In this document: in pieces, positions 50,501 to 62,460 of the stretch
How the letters are laid out: the number at the start of each line of letters is the position of its first letter
Numbering within the stretch: the stretch's first letter is position 1
Assembly: GCA_013397075.1 (NCBI GenBank)
Contig: VWZS01006873.1
Location: 140,143-204,142, forward strand
Reading direction: 5' to 3'
Length of the DNA stretch: 64,000 bases
Origin: Rhabdornis inornatus
Taxonomy: Eukaryota > Chordata > Aves > Passeriformes > Rhabdornithidae
Made by a program: the position numbers and the translations under genes
Notes under the pieces: model-generated
Seen by the model: the letters and a program-made list of their open reading frames with translations, nothing else
Told to the model about the DNA's origin: nothing
The model's database searches: none

Positions 50501-53500
50501 TGCTGTATGCTGAAAAATTCTGTCACTTTCTATTAGCTGTAAATTATCGACTAGTATAAACCCTAATTTCATTTGTCACATTCTGTTGCATTGCTGCTCT
50601 TCCTTGTTCCCATTCTGTCATTCTGGCAGGCCCACTCTGCCCCAGGTATCACGGCATCGCCATCTGCACCCGACATCTGTCTCTCTATTGATCACACGGG
50701 TTTAGCACTTGATCAAACAGAGCACGACAGAATACATCTCTTTTTGCAGTACTGCCAATGCCAACTGCTGCATGAAATCTATTACAAAAGCATTTTTTTA
50801 CCTAGTTTCTGAAACTGCAAATAGGTTTCTCTTCTTTTAGAAGACTCTTAGGTTGATTTTTTTTTCCTTTAACTTTCTGTCATTTTTTTGTAGAGAAAGG
50901 AAAAAGCATAGGCTCCCAAAACCAAGAAATGAAGCATTTTTATCCCTGAGTATGCAAACTATTGTAGAGAAAGGAAAAAAACAGTAGGCTCCAAAGCCAA
51001 GAAATGAAGCATTTTTATCCCAGAGTACATAAATTAAGAAACTGAAATTATTATTAATGAAATAAATTATTATATTGATTCCCATTTTTAATTAAATATT
51101 AATTTTAATTTTGCTCTAAAATGATAGCATAAAATAGACTAAACAAACACCTCAAAGACTCAAACATGGTGTCTGGAGAGCCTTAGATATCTCCAATTTA
51201 GATGGTAGACCCTAGCAAGTGACTTAGGGAACCTAAAAAAGGTATGTAACTACTCACTGCTCAATCAGTGAGGAAAAAATAGTGCATCTAAGGACTGATC
51301 TGGCATGCTGACCTGGAGAACAGACAACAATTCCAATTTTTGGAACCAAAGAATGTTTGAAATCACATTTCCTTCTATAAATGGAACACCTATAACCAGG
51401 TCTGGGCACCAGATGCTTCCATTCTTTTGTGAACAAAAGCAAGGAACTGTTTTCTCAATGTGACTACTTAAATAGGCAGCATTGATGCTTTACAGCACTG
51501 AGAAGGTGCACACTATGTTTTGCACAGGTATTCTGTCAGAGTGATATGGGAACATAGGGTAGTTCAAGAGGGTCATCCTGGAGGCTTCAATAAGCCACAC
51601 GACTTAGAGAGCAGCTGAACATTTCACTTCTTTCAAGGGCTGAAGAGCATAAAACCCCGCAGTAGCAAGATCACAATACCCTTCCCTAAAACCATCTGTG
51701 ACCAATTCTGATACCAAACTGAAATAAAATTGCCTTGAGCTTCATAAAATTAATCTTTTTTTCCAGTAAAATCATCAACATTGGCATAGTGATGCTATGA
51801 ATTGGCTGTCTTGGGAGAAAGCTCTGTCCAGGTATTGTGCAGCTAACAAGCTGGAATGCAATTCTACATCCTTATAGAATAATTAGAAATGATTTCTAAG
51901 GAAAATAGTAAAATTCTAAAGCTGTATCTACTTCCCAAGGTCTTGGACATGCTTATGGCACACAAGTTTTAATGATTTTAACTAAGATATTCCCACTGAT
52001 TTAGGAGAAGTTCTTTCATAAGTTCTCAAATTCTCAAGTTGAGAGAACTGCTGCTAGCCATAAGAAAAGGGACATACAAGGCTAAGAAATTAAATTATAG
52101 ACTAGCAGGATTCATAAGGACAATATATTTGCTTCTTAAACACAGCATTAGGGATTAACGGAACCCAGGTATTTTATGATAAACTCTTCATGCTTTCCAC
52201 AGGTGGATACCATATACCTGTCAATCATTACGTATTTTAAATTCACTGGATAAATAAAAAATGCATGCACTTTCTGGAAACAAATGGTGTCTTTATATTT
52301 ATGAACTATTCAATAACCCAATAGCCATGTGATTTTTCCTTATTTATGCTACCTTGTCAAATTACATTGAACAAAATTTGTTGTTAAAAGCAATCAGACT
52401 AAATGCACCCCAACAAAATCATAAACGTTAAAAGACTATTTTCCTTGTTTCAACTGACAGCATTAGTTACAACACAGGAATTAGACTGGGATCTAGAAAT
52501 GTATTATTCATTAGATTTTTTTGTAGCCAAATACATTAGAGTATATAGTTATACCAACAAATTAATATTTTAGAGCTAATTGAAATTGTTCTTCCTATAA
52601 AGATTAAGCTTCTTCCCACCCTACACACTTCAGTCATTAAAATAACACTTTTAATGCCTTGTCTAAATGATGTCTCACATTAATGCAAAGCTATATTAAA
52701 GCACTCAAATGACCAGTTCCTTTGTAATGCATTCTATATGATCAGACACTGGGTCAAATCTGGGCAGTGTGTATGAAGTGGTATCAAGTGGAAGCTAATT
52801 AAAATATATTCTCTATAGAACTTTATAGAAAAAAGAGAGCAGTAATCATCAGAAGGTAGAGTCTGAAAATGGCATTTCTGAAAGGCTTGCAATGTGATTT
52901 ATTCTATTTGCATGAGGATACTTTTTGGAATAAAGGCTTAAGAATATGGCAAGAATACTTCAATTACAAGGTACCTTATTTTATTCCTAACAATCTCAGT
53001 GATAATCTGTTTCTGGTTTCCCTCCCAAATCCATGGAATATAGTATATTAAATCTTTTTTTTATTAATTTATTTAATCCAAAGTTTACAACATTAAAGTT
53101 GATTCTTCTTAAAATAACTTAACTAATGTTTTCCCGATTGTACTTTTACTGATTCAGAGAAGGGGAAAATCAATATGGCAAAGATTGTCTTCATATCTCC
53201 ACATTACCCAAGAGGAAAGACTTTCATGAGACACTGCCATTTCGTGCTAAAATGTAGGTAGATGTGTAGGAAGGGGGGACAGAGGCTATAGCCAGGCTTG
53301 CAGAGTTAGCAAGGAGCAATTAGACTGCATGTGTTCAAGCTTTGGTCATTTTGTCAGATAAGGCATCAATCCCCCTTATCCACTGACTTATCTCTTCTTT
53401 TTTAAAAAAATATGAATTTCAGGGATGTGGGTGTTAAGAAGATGGATGAAGCATTTTCTAGGGATAAGATGTGGATCTTTTGTCTGATCTACCGCAGTAA

Positions 53501-56500
53501 TTCTTACGGAATAATAATAATAATAATACTAAAAAAACCAGAATTAACTTCTTAGTTCTGACCAGTGTGCTGAATTTGCTATCTGTATATAAAATAGAGT
53601 GATGCAAGTATAAATATTGATTTTTCTTCTTCCTCAAAAAAATCTTCGTTGTACTAACTGCTTATCTGTAGAATAACCATTGCTTTCTTATATGTCTGGT
53701 TGTGACAGACCTCTCTGTTCACAGTACATAGCATAGTAATGGTAAGTGTGCATTTTTTAGAAAGGCTGTGGGATGCTTTTTTTTTCCAACTTAGCTCTTC
53801 TCTTATTATTTGGGTGATTATTTGGATGCAAGCCAAATTACATTTCTCGTAAAAATGGGACTTTTAATTTGTGCTAACACTCCTATGCTACAACTCTGAT
53901 GTATTATGCAGATGTGTCTGCATTGCAGTAAACCACCCTAACTGAGGCAAAAACCCTCATGTTCCTTCTAAATTTTTTGTCAGGGCTTTTTTTTTTTGAC
54001 TACTGTAAAGGAGAAAGTGGCATCTGTGTATTAGTGGGAGCCCTGGCAGGCTGAGCAGCCAGAACTGGAACAGAGCAGAGTTTCACCTTTCTGTCCCTAC
54101 ATCTACACTAGCTTCAGTGACTGTGTTGTAAACTTATGTCAAGAATGAAAACATAAAACTTGGTGTTTCTGGATTTACTTTTAGTTGGGAAAAAAAAAAT
54201 GAGAAAATGCCATTTGACTATATTAATAATTGATAACACATAAACACAGTTGTTGTCCTGCCTTTTGCCTCACAACTCTCGGGGGAGGCTTTCTCCTCTC
54301 TGTCTCCTCAGCAGTACTAACCAGACCCTTACGCACTGGCATAACATTCTTGAGACTGGCCATTCCAGCACTGAGGTCATAAATCATATCTTGGCCTTTG
54401 CTAGCTCCGAGAAGGGTCCTATTTGCTTAGACCAGAATATGATCTTAACATCTATGTGGGGGGAAATATAATAAATAAAATAAAATAAAACTGAAACAAA
54501 ACAACCAAACCACAAGGCAGAAATTCATCAATCCCCCTTAGCAGATAAACAGCTCAGAGAATGTCTGAAGCAAGTATCTTTGATAACCTGGCAAACTACT
54601 CCCTTCTCTTAGGAATCTCAGATGCCATTGGAGCATAAGGTTCAAATGTTGGGAATCAGGTGAGGATGCAAGGAAGAGTTTTATGCTATCTCTGCCTACA
54701 GTGCAATCATGCTTTATAATCTCCCATGAGAATCCCACTCTGTTTTTAATATGTCAGTAAGTGATTCCTTTACACCTGAGATCTAAAGCATGGAAAGAGA
54801 TACTTAAAGCATCAGGGCAAATAACACGAGAAGTGAGAAGAGAGTAACAAAACAATAGAAGGGCATTTGCATTGGTTTTGACATCTGAAGGAAGTGTTTT
54901 GGTTACCAAGTCTGGCATCCTGCCTACTGCAATCTCAGCATTTGCCCAGTAATTCTGGAAACGGTTTGTGCTTCACAAGTTGTGGTCACATTTTTCTTTT
55001 CTGAAAGTCTGTGGACTCCATTAAAAGAAACAAAGCAACAGACAATATATCACAATTAAACTGTTCCAAGGACTAATTAATCTCAGTGTCTAAAAAGTGC
55101 ATTTGCTTCCAATTTGAGCTCTTTTTGCTGTCCAACCTTTGGATACTGCTCTATTTTTTCTGGTAGGTTAGAGAGCCATTAGGAAAAGAGAAGGAGAAGA
55201 TAGCAGTAGATACAGGGATAAAACCAAATGCTATTTTGAAAATGCTAATATAAACTGGTGATCTTTGAAATTCAGATAAAAGGCTAGGCTTTTTTAATGT
55301 ACTCCAGTAAAAATATTTCAGCGTATTATTGTTTTCATTTCAAAATGATCCAATACAGCCCTCAGGAAGATCCTGTTTATATTGCAAGAACAACTTTAAT
55401 CCCATAAGAAAACTTAAGATTAGCAGAAGCATCAGAGACACACTTAGGCTTTCTTTGGCCAAGCGATGGGCTGAAAATTTCAGATGGAGCCAAGACTGCA
55501 AAGATGCATTTATTTCTTGTTGTACTCTAAAGTATATTTGTGAATTACATGTTAGGTTTCATTTTCCCCTGAACGTCCAAGTGAAAATACCATTTTACAA
55601 TAATTGTCTAAATTCATCAGTAAAACCTTTTAAGTTAGACAGATGCTCAATATACTACAGAGTTCAAAAGGTAGATGACCTTGTGAGATTATGAACGTAT
55701 AGGAAAAATATAAAGGATCACATATGCTAACCATGTTTATAGTAAGCTTTTTGTCAAAATACATGTTTGCATAAATATGTATATATCCCCAGCAAGAATC
55801 ACTTCCATTCCTTCTACGCACATACCTTTGCTGTCATTCAGATACTGCTGCAGTCCTTCCAAATATCAGAATTAATAAGTGAAAGGAAAGGAGACTGTCA
55901 ATAACAGCATACAATTTAAAATTGAAAACTATATGGAAAATGCTGGGATTTGAGCTACTAATCTTCAGATTAACCCCTATGGCTCACTTGGGAGATGGTT
56001 GTATGAAATACAAACAGCTATTACATCAGCTTTTACAAGTGCAGATGAAGCTCGTGGTGGTCAAACTAAAAGCAGCACACTTCAGAAACATGTAGGATTT
56101 TTTTATTTCCTGAGGATACAGGACAGCAGATAAAATATCAGTGTTCTGTGCACAGCTTTAAAGATTAACAAATCTTGAGGTTTTTACATATAGCTTCAGA
56201 TCATGGCGCACCAGAAAAGCTCTTTATTTTTTTGAGCACATCCTTCAACACTGAAAGAAGTACCTATCTCTTTGGATTGCAATTATACATAAAAAATGAA
56301 AATTACTGCATTAAATATGAGTAATATGTATGACCTATACAAAATTGTTATGATCACTGTAATTACTGATGGCCATAATTTATTAACATTTATTAAAATA
56401 TTAACTGACCATTGCATAGCAGGTTCTACAAAAAACACAGGCTAGTTAGTCTTGATATTTACAATTCTTGTATAAAAAGAAATTAGTGTAATTTTTCTTC

Positions 56501-57185
56501 TTTTAAAATTCACCATCTTATAATTCCAAAAATTCAAGGTAGACTAGGTAATAAACAAATTTTCTGATTATTAATAAATTACAAGTATTATCTCAATTTT
56601 AATGCATACATTTTACAGTCATTGGCTTTTATTATGGAATTTATATAATATGAAAATTCTTTAAATGCAATTAATTGTAGCTTCATTTGTGGATTAGATC
56701 ATCACTGGAAAGATAAAATTAGACTAAAATCTATTTTCAAGTGCTCTGGAATAAATTTGAAGTAACTGAACAGCTTGAGTATATCTGAGCATAGAAAATC
56801 AAAGTAGTCTATTAGTTCTACATATATGCAAAATTAAGGCTGTAACTATTCTGATCCCACAAAGAAGTACCTTGCAGAAACAGTGAGAAACAGAGATACT
56901 CTCATCGCTTATCAGGCTGTTTCCCACCCCTTGCACACAGGATTTATGTGTTGGCACACTCGCTCTAAAGTGGTGTTGTTGGTGACCCCATCATCATGGC
57001 CACGAAGAAGATACCAAAAATAGTTGCAGAAATGGGAATATGCAAAGATCACTTCTGTAAAACATGAGGAGAAAAGCAAGTGGAATATGTAGGAGTAAAA
57101 TTTATACCCAAGAACAAAAAACATGAACTGTCCTGTGTCATTTAGAGCAGAAAGATGGGATGGAAAATGTCTTAAGTGAATTAAA
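47531..57185 (-). other. Long ZFPM2 intron, unique AT-rich sequence
   Basis: No exon recognised. Contents: a 74-base tandem duplication (50889-51035), a TA/TG-rich stretch at 49850-49915, and A or T runs. The part at 56280-56720 is very AT-rich. A minus-strand splice-donor-like motif at about 55822-55830 follows a 14-codon open frame, rejected as an exon. Confidence 0.65.
50889..51035. repeat. 74-base tandem duplication
   Basis: Copy 1 (50889-50962) and copy 2 (50963-51035) share TGTAGAGAAAGGAAAAA, AGGCTCC, and an identical CAAGAAATGAAGCATTTTTA segment. They differ by a few substitutions and small indels. Both copies are non-coding; the minus-strand frame across them repeats a short peptide for this reason. 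Confidence 0.92.
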
Positions 57186-58797
57186 GGAATACAGCTGGGT
57201 CAACGTATATTTTTGATGCAGGGGATGGAGATCCACGAGACTACAAGGATGAAAGGCTTATTGATGTACTAGAAACCACAGGAGAGCCTCAGAACAGTCA
57301 TGCAGGAATTAGAACTTCTTCCCCTGAAAAAGGCAAAGGGGTCAATAACCCAACAGAAGTGCATTCACTCCAGTTCACACAGCATGGGCAAAAAACAGGA
57401 CAAACTGGAAGCAATTGTGCAGCAGAAAAATTAAGACATAGTTATCATCGTGGAGACACTGTGGGATGAGTCACACAGCTGGAATGCTGCAATGGATGGC
57501 TAATAATTCCTCAGAAGGGACAGGCAAGCAAGGGGAGGCACTGGGGTAACCCTCTATGTCAGGAGTGTTTTGATTGTCCAGAGCTTAATGATGGTGAGGA
57601 TAGGGTTGAGTGTTTCTGGGTAAGAACTGGGAGAAGACCAACAGGGCAGGTATCGTGGTGGGAGTCTGTTACAGGCCTCCCAACTAAGATGAAAAGGCAG
57701 ATGAAATATTCTATAGGCAGCCGCGAGAAGTCCCACAATCACTTGCATGTGTTCTCATGGGGGACTTCAACCAGATAAAGATCATTAGCCTGTGGCCAAC
57801 ACTATGAGGTTCAACAAGGCAAAGTGCTGGGTCTTGCACTTGAATCACAACACCCCTGTGCAATGCTATGGGCTTGGGGAAGTGTCTGGAAAGTTGCCTG
57901 CCTGGAAACGACCTGGAAGTGTTGGTCAACAGCTGGCTGAACANGGCAGCCGCGAGAAGTCCCACAATCACTTGCATGTGTTCTCATGGGGGACTTCAAC
58001 CAGATAAAGATCATTAGCCTGTGGCCAACACTATGAGGTTCAACAAGGCAAAGTGCTGGGTCTTGCACTTGAATCACAACACCCCTGTGCAATGCTATGG
58101 GCTTGGGGAAGTGTCTGGAAAGTTGCCTGCCTGGAAACGACCTGGAAGTGTTGGTCAACAGCTGGCTGAACATGAGCTGGCTGTGTCCCCAGGTGACATC
58201 CTGGCTGGTATCAGAAATGCTGTGGCCAGCAGGATTAGGGCAGTGATTGTTCTATACTCAGCACTGGTGAGGTCACACCTTGAATCCTGGGTTTAATTTT
58301 GGGCCTCTCACTATGTGAGGGACATGGAGGTTCTGGAGCGTGTCCCAAGAAGGGCAACAAAGTTGATGAAGGGTCTAGAGAGCAAATCATGTGAGCAGCA
58401 GCTGAGGGAGCTAGGGCTGTTTATCCTGGAGAAAAAGAGGCTCAGGGAGACCTTATGGCTCTTTACAGCTACCTGAAAGGAGGGTGTAGTGAGGTGGGGG
58501 TTCGTTTCTTCTCCCATGTAACATGTGACAGGACAAGAGGAAATGGCCTCAAATTGCACCAGGTGAGATTTAGGTTGTACATTTGAAAAATTTTCTTCAT
58601 AAAAGGAGTTGTCAAGCATTGGAACAGGCTGCTCAAGGAAGTACTAGAGTCATCATGCCTAGAGGTATTTAAAAGGTGTGTCAATGTAGCACTTAGGGAC
58701 ATGATGGAGTCGTGGACATGGCAGTGCTGGATTAATGGTTGGACTCAATGATCTTAAAAATCTTTCCAATCTAAACATTTCTATGATTCTATGATTC
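57186..58797 (+). mobile_element. CR1 LINE relic, internally deleted, with an assembly gap
   Basis: The left part follows the CR1 ORF2 endonuclease region (GVCYRPPN near 57660-57690, GDFN near 57762-57772). It then jumps at about 57780 to the C-terminal part of ORF2 (RFNKAKCWVLHLNH, later LYSALVRSHLES). The whole reverse-transcriptase core is missing. The 3' end (58740-58797) reads GGACTCAATGATCTTAAAAA, then CCAATCTAAACATTTCTATG and ATTCTATGATTCTAA. Stops and frame breaks make it a dead copy. A single N at 57944 separates two identical copies of a 228-base segment. Confidence 0.9.
57716..58172. repeat. Perfect 228-bp direct repeat around a single N
   Basis: 57716-57943 and 57945-58172 are identical over 228 bases, beginning GGCAGCCGCGAGAAGTCCCA and ending GCTGGCTGAACA, with only the N at 57944 between them. 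The expected cause is two overlapping contig ends placed side by side. The genuine locus is probably 229 bases shorter. Confidence 0.95.
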
Positions 58798-61720
58798 TAA
58801 TGTGAGACTGACTAACTTGTTAAAATGGAAATCAAGGCTTATTCCATGCAACCTTGCACAGTGGTCTTTATTTGCTTTTCTAATGAATACCTATGAGGTC
58901 AGAACATGCCATTTTTGGCTGACCTTGCCCTGTTAGGTTACACAGGTGTGTGAAAGATAGCCACTAGCACACCCAGGATTAGAGATGCTTACTGAAACTC
59001 CTGATTACTTGCTTGACTCACACGGAAAAGCAGTCTGTATTTTTTCTGATTAAAGCATCAGAAAATTCCACTTCAGTGATGTGTAAAATTTTTATAAACT
59101 CTATTCTGAAACAACATTATCATTACGGTAGTCAGACTGTAAAAGATTGGCTAAATGTGCTCAGCTGTATTTCTAATTTTTTTTCTTTCCTTCTAAATAT
59201 CTTCATAGAATTGTCTTTCTTATTCTATATTTTTATCTAACTTTTTGCATTACAAATATGCCTTTATATATGGGTGTAAACATGTTCCAACACCCCCAGA
59301 ATCCTTTCTGTGTATATGAAGTACAGATTATTAATTAATATGCCCACTAGGATGAATATCACTGCATTTAAAATTGTTCCTTTAAATAAACTATTAAGGT
59401 TAATATTACATCATTTAATGAAGGAGCAAAGCTATTATGTTTTTCAGACCAAGTTTCAAAAGTATTCAATATACTGCATGTTTACAAGGGAACAGAAAAA
59501 GGCAGCCTGGCTTTGGAATATGAATGTAATCTCTACAAAGACCCAACTGTTTCTTGTTTATGACAAAGGAGTAAATAATCCATTGATCTGGCAGCAGGGC
59601 ACCTGCCTTACCAACAGATTCTCTATCAGTGGTCCCTGAACCCTCATTATTTTTCCTCAATTAAAGTTCATGGTCTCCTAAAGTCTGTGCTGAGCAGATG
59701 TACAACTGTTCTTGACTGCTGAACACAGAAGAATCACAAATTTAGAAAACTACTGCAATTTCATCGATGCTAGAAGTGCATCATTTGTTGTGGTGCAGAA
59801 ACATTATAAACAATATGTCTCTTTTATAGTCTGCTAAGCCCCCACACTACAGAAAAGAATATTAAAGTTCAAAAACTGTCACATAAGCAGCGTGTTATGA
59901 ATACTGTAATGTATTTTTTTTATGATTCAAATAATGCTTACTGAAATGAAAAAATAAAGTCCTCTGAGGGGTATAATGTAAAAAATGTGACTTATATTTG
60001 CTTAGAATTAGAGAAAATTGATGTATGAGCAAAATCAAACTGGAATCAATGATCTGAAGAGAAATTCAAAATATAATAACTGATAAATCACCAAAAGCAG
60101 AATTAAAGTTATGTTTGCTGTATTATCACTTTAGTTCTTTGTAATTGCTTCTTTTGCAGAAATAGGGAAGTCCAGAGAAATAATCAGAAGGGCAATACTC
60201 CTTGCAATTATAATGCAGCAATACTCTACCTGCAAAATTCAGCTGAAGGATACACATTTCACAAGAAACAGCCTTTTAACTCAAGGCTTAAGTACTGTAA
60301 CATATGAAAAGAGAACACATTACATACATATTCCCTATAGTGTGTAGTGTTATACACTAGACAGAAAATCGCTTCTCAATAAGGCACGGGGAGATGCTCA
60401 TTTCCAGCACCAATCAGCTTAAGAAGCAAATGAAACCCACATTTGGGGGGGACAGTTAAAGTTCATACATAGCATTTGTCAGTCTGTCTCCAGCATGATT
60501 CCAGCACAGCTCTGTTGCCACAGTATGTGCTGGATTGAGTGCAGCAGATTGTGAGTCTATAGGTCAGAGTATGTGCTTGAAGCATCAATAGCTACACCTG
60601 TCATTTTAGTTTTTCTGGGAAGAATATGTTATTGTTAACACTGCAACATGCTTTAGCCACAATCTGACTTTGAGGCTGGGCACTGAATTTTGAAAGAGTC
60701 AGTCAAAAATATTACCATACATGAAGAGGTGAGGGGTGTTTTCTGTAATGCCTGATGGAGATACTGCCACTAAGGTGATGTATATAAACCTGTTTGTAGT
60801 TGGAGCTTTGCTTACTGACTTAGGTTCTTCTGTGAGACTGTAAACCAGTGCTTGTAAAATGAAAAATGCAGAAAAGGACTTGAGAAGGGGGGAAATTATT
60901 AAGGAACTCATTGTTCAGCCAAAATTACAGAAAATATTATTGGCTGCAATCTTATTAGTAGAGGTCATTTTCTCCATCCGGCTTTCACAACTGTTAACTT
61001 CTCCTGGCTTATTTTCACAAACATTTTGCAGAGAGATACTTAATCTAATGAAATTGCCACCCAGTAGCTCACTTAAAACTACTCATGCTGAACTGATGAT
61101 TCAATCATTATGGTTTTTGTTGAGGATGTAAGCACCTTTGGACAAAAGGTAATGCTGATATTTTGAGTGACTCAGAAATTAACAAAGGTAAGTACTGCTG
61201 TGTACTAGGGGATCAGTTAGCTGTGAAAAGGGCTTTTCTTGAATTTAACACCAAATGGACGTCACACATTTGCATGCAAAGCTTTGCATGTTTTACTCTA
61301 CAGAATAAATGGCAAAATTGCCAGGCAGTTCCAGCCCTGCACTAAAAAGAATAAAAGTAAGAATGCAATATGAATTTTTTGTTTGTACAGTACAGGATGT
61401 GCTTCTGCATGCTAGAATATGGGAAATTTAGTGGGTGATAGTGTAACTTGCAAACAAATATGTATTAATAAATTACTTGTTAAACCTAAAAGACCATGCT
61501 AACACATAAGTATTTTCTTGCATCAGATTTGTGTACACATATGATATACCCATGAACTATACAGAAAAAAACAGAAGTAGAACACAAACCATTCACTCCA
61601 GAAGTATAGATGCAGTTATGAGGATTAGGAGACAGTCTTTATTAGACAACAGAAGCTGAAGGCTTTCTTGATGCATTGATATCAGGTACGATTCTAATGG
61701 GAAACAGGATCAAACACCAG
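58798..61720 (-). other. Long ZFPM2 intron, unique AT-rich sequence
   Basis: No exon or recognisable repeat. It contains an 18-bp palindrome with POU octamer-like half-sites at 61273-61290. Short frames are unsupported. Confidence 0.65.
61273..61290. promoter_or_regulatory. 18-bp palindrome with octamer-like half-sites
   Basis: CATGCAAAGCTTTGCATG is a perfect palindrome. It contains ATGCAAAG and CTTTGCAT, close to the POU octamer, and overlaps a perfect ATTTGCAT at 61268-61275. Possible dimeric POU-factor site; function is inferred. Confidence 0.3.
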
Positions 61721-62460
61721 CAAAATGATTAAGCTCTGACACCAGTGCAGTTACAGTGCCTGTGAAGTAATTCTTGTGACTCACCCTGCCCATCAGAGAG
61801 CTGCTGTGTCTCTCTGTATGTCTCCATCCTCACCCATCTCCCGGGGGAGGGGTGATGATACCCAAACAGCCTCTCAGCTGGCAGCAGGCCATGTTTCCTT
61901 GCCTCTGCAGCACGGATAGCAGCAGCTTCCCAGTGGTGCCAGAGCAAAAAGGGCTGATGGCTCCCGGGAGGCAGCAGGGATCAGCAAGCACAATGCTGGA
62001 ACTGGACCTCTACCATCGGTTTGGGAAAAAGAACCAAAACTGGGCTCTCAGTTCCACATCTGCTTTGCCGTGGAGCATTTCTTTACCAGATGGTGAAATC
62101 CGCAGGGACAGGCTTCAGCTTTCCACCAAAATTGGATAAGCTCAAAAGCAATGAACTTGTCAGAGGAAAAATAAATCCAGTGCACTCCTTTCAAAAAGCC
62201 CCCCCTTTTGCTGACTTCCTGTCTGAAAACATTACTGATATCACATGCTGTGGTACTTAGACAATTTTGGAGGTACAGGACTGGCTGAGGATCAAAAGTT
62301 GGATGCATCCGTGCAGCTCTTGTGCTCTGCAGGAGTGGGTGCTGCCACACCTGCTGTTTTGCTGAATTATTCATCTCTCTGTGCTAGCAGAAAGACAAAA
62401 GCCAACACCTCCCGAACTCAGGGAATAGAGACAATGAAAGAAAAATAAACTTTATAGCTT
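61721..62460. other. GC-richer block of unknown nature
   Basis: Base composition rises over about 500-700 bases in AT-rich intron. On the minus strand 61729-61947 is open for 72 codons (Arg/Glu/Ala-rich), and on the + strand other frames are open to 62448. I recognise none of these and see no CR1 or LTR ends. It could be an old mobile element, a noncoding RNA exon or a regulatory element. Confidence 0.4.

Noticed and set aside
55820..55870. Minus-strand stretch reading LEGLQQYLNDSKG before a GGTATG donor-like site, tested as an upstream ZFPM2 exon
   Set aside because: A stop codon lies two codons upstream of LEG, there is no acceptor in between, and the residues do not match FOG2.
57792..58296. 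Two nearly identical coding-looking frames suggesting a tandem gene pair
   Set aside because: They are CR1 ORF2 text duplicated at an assembly gap.
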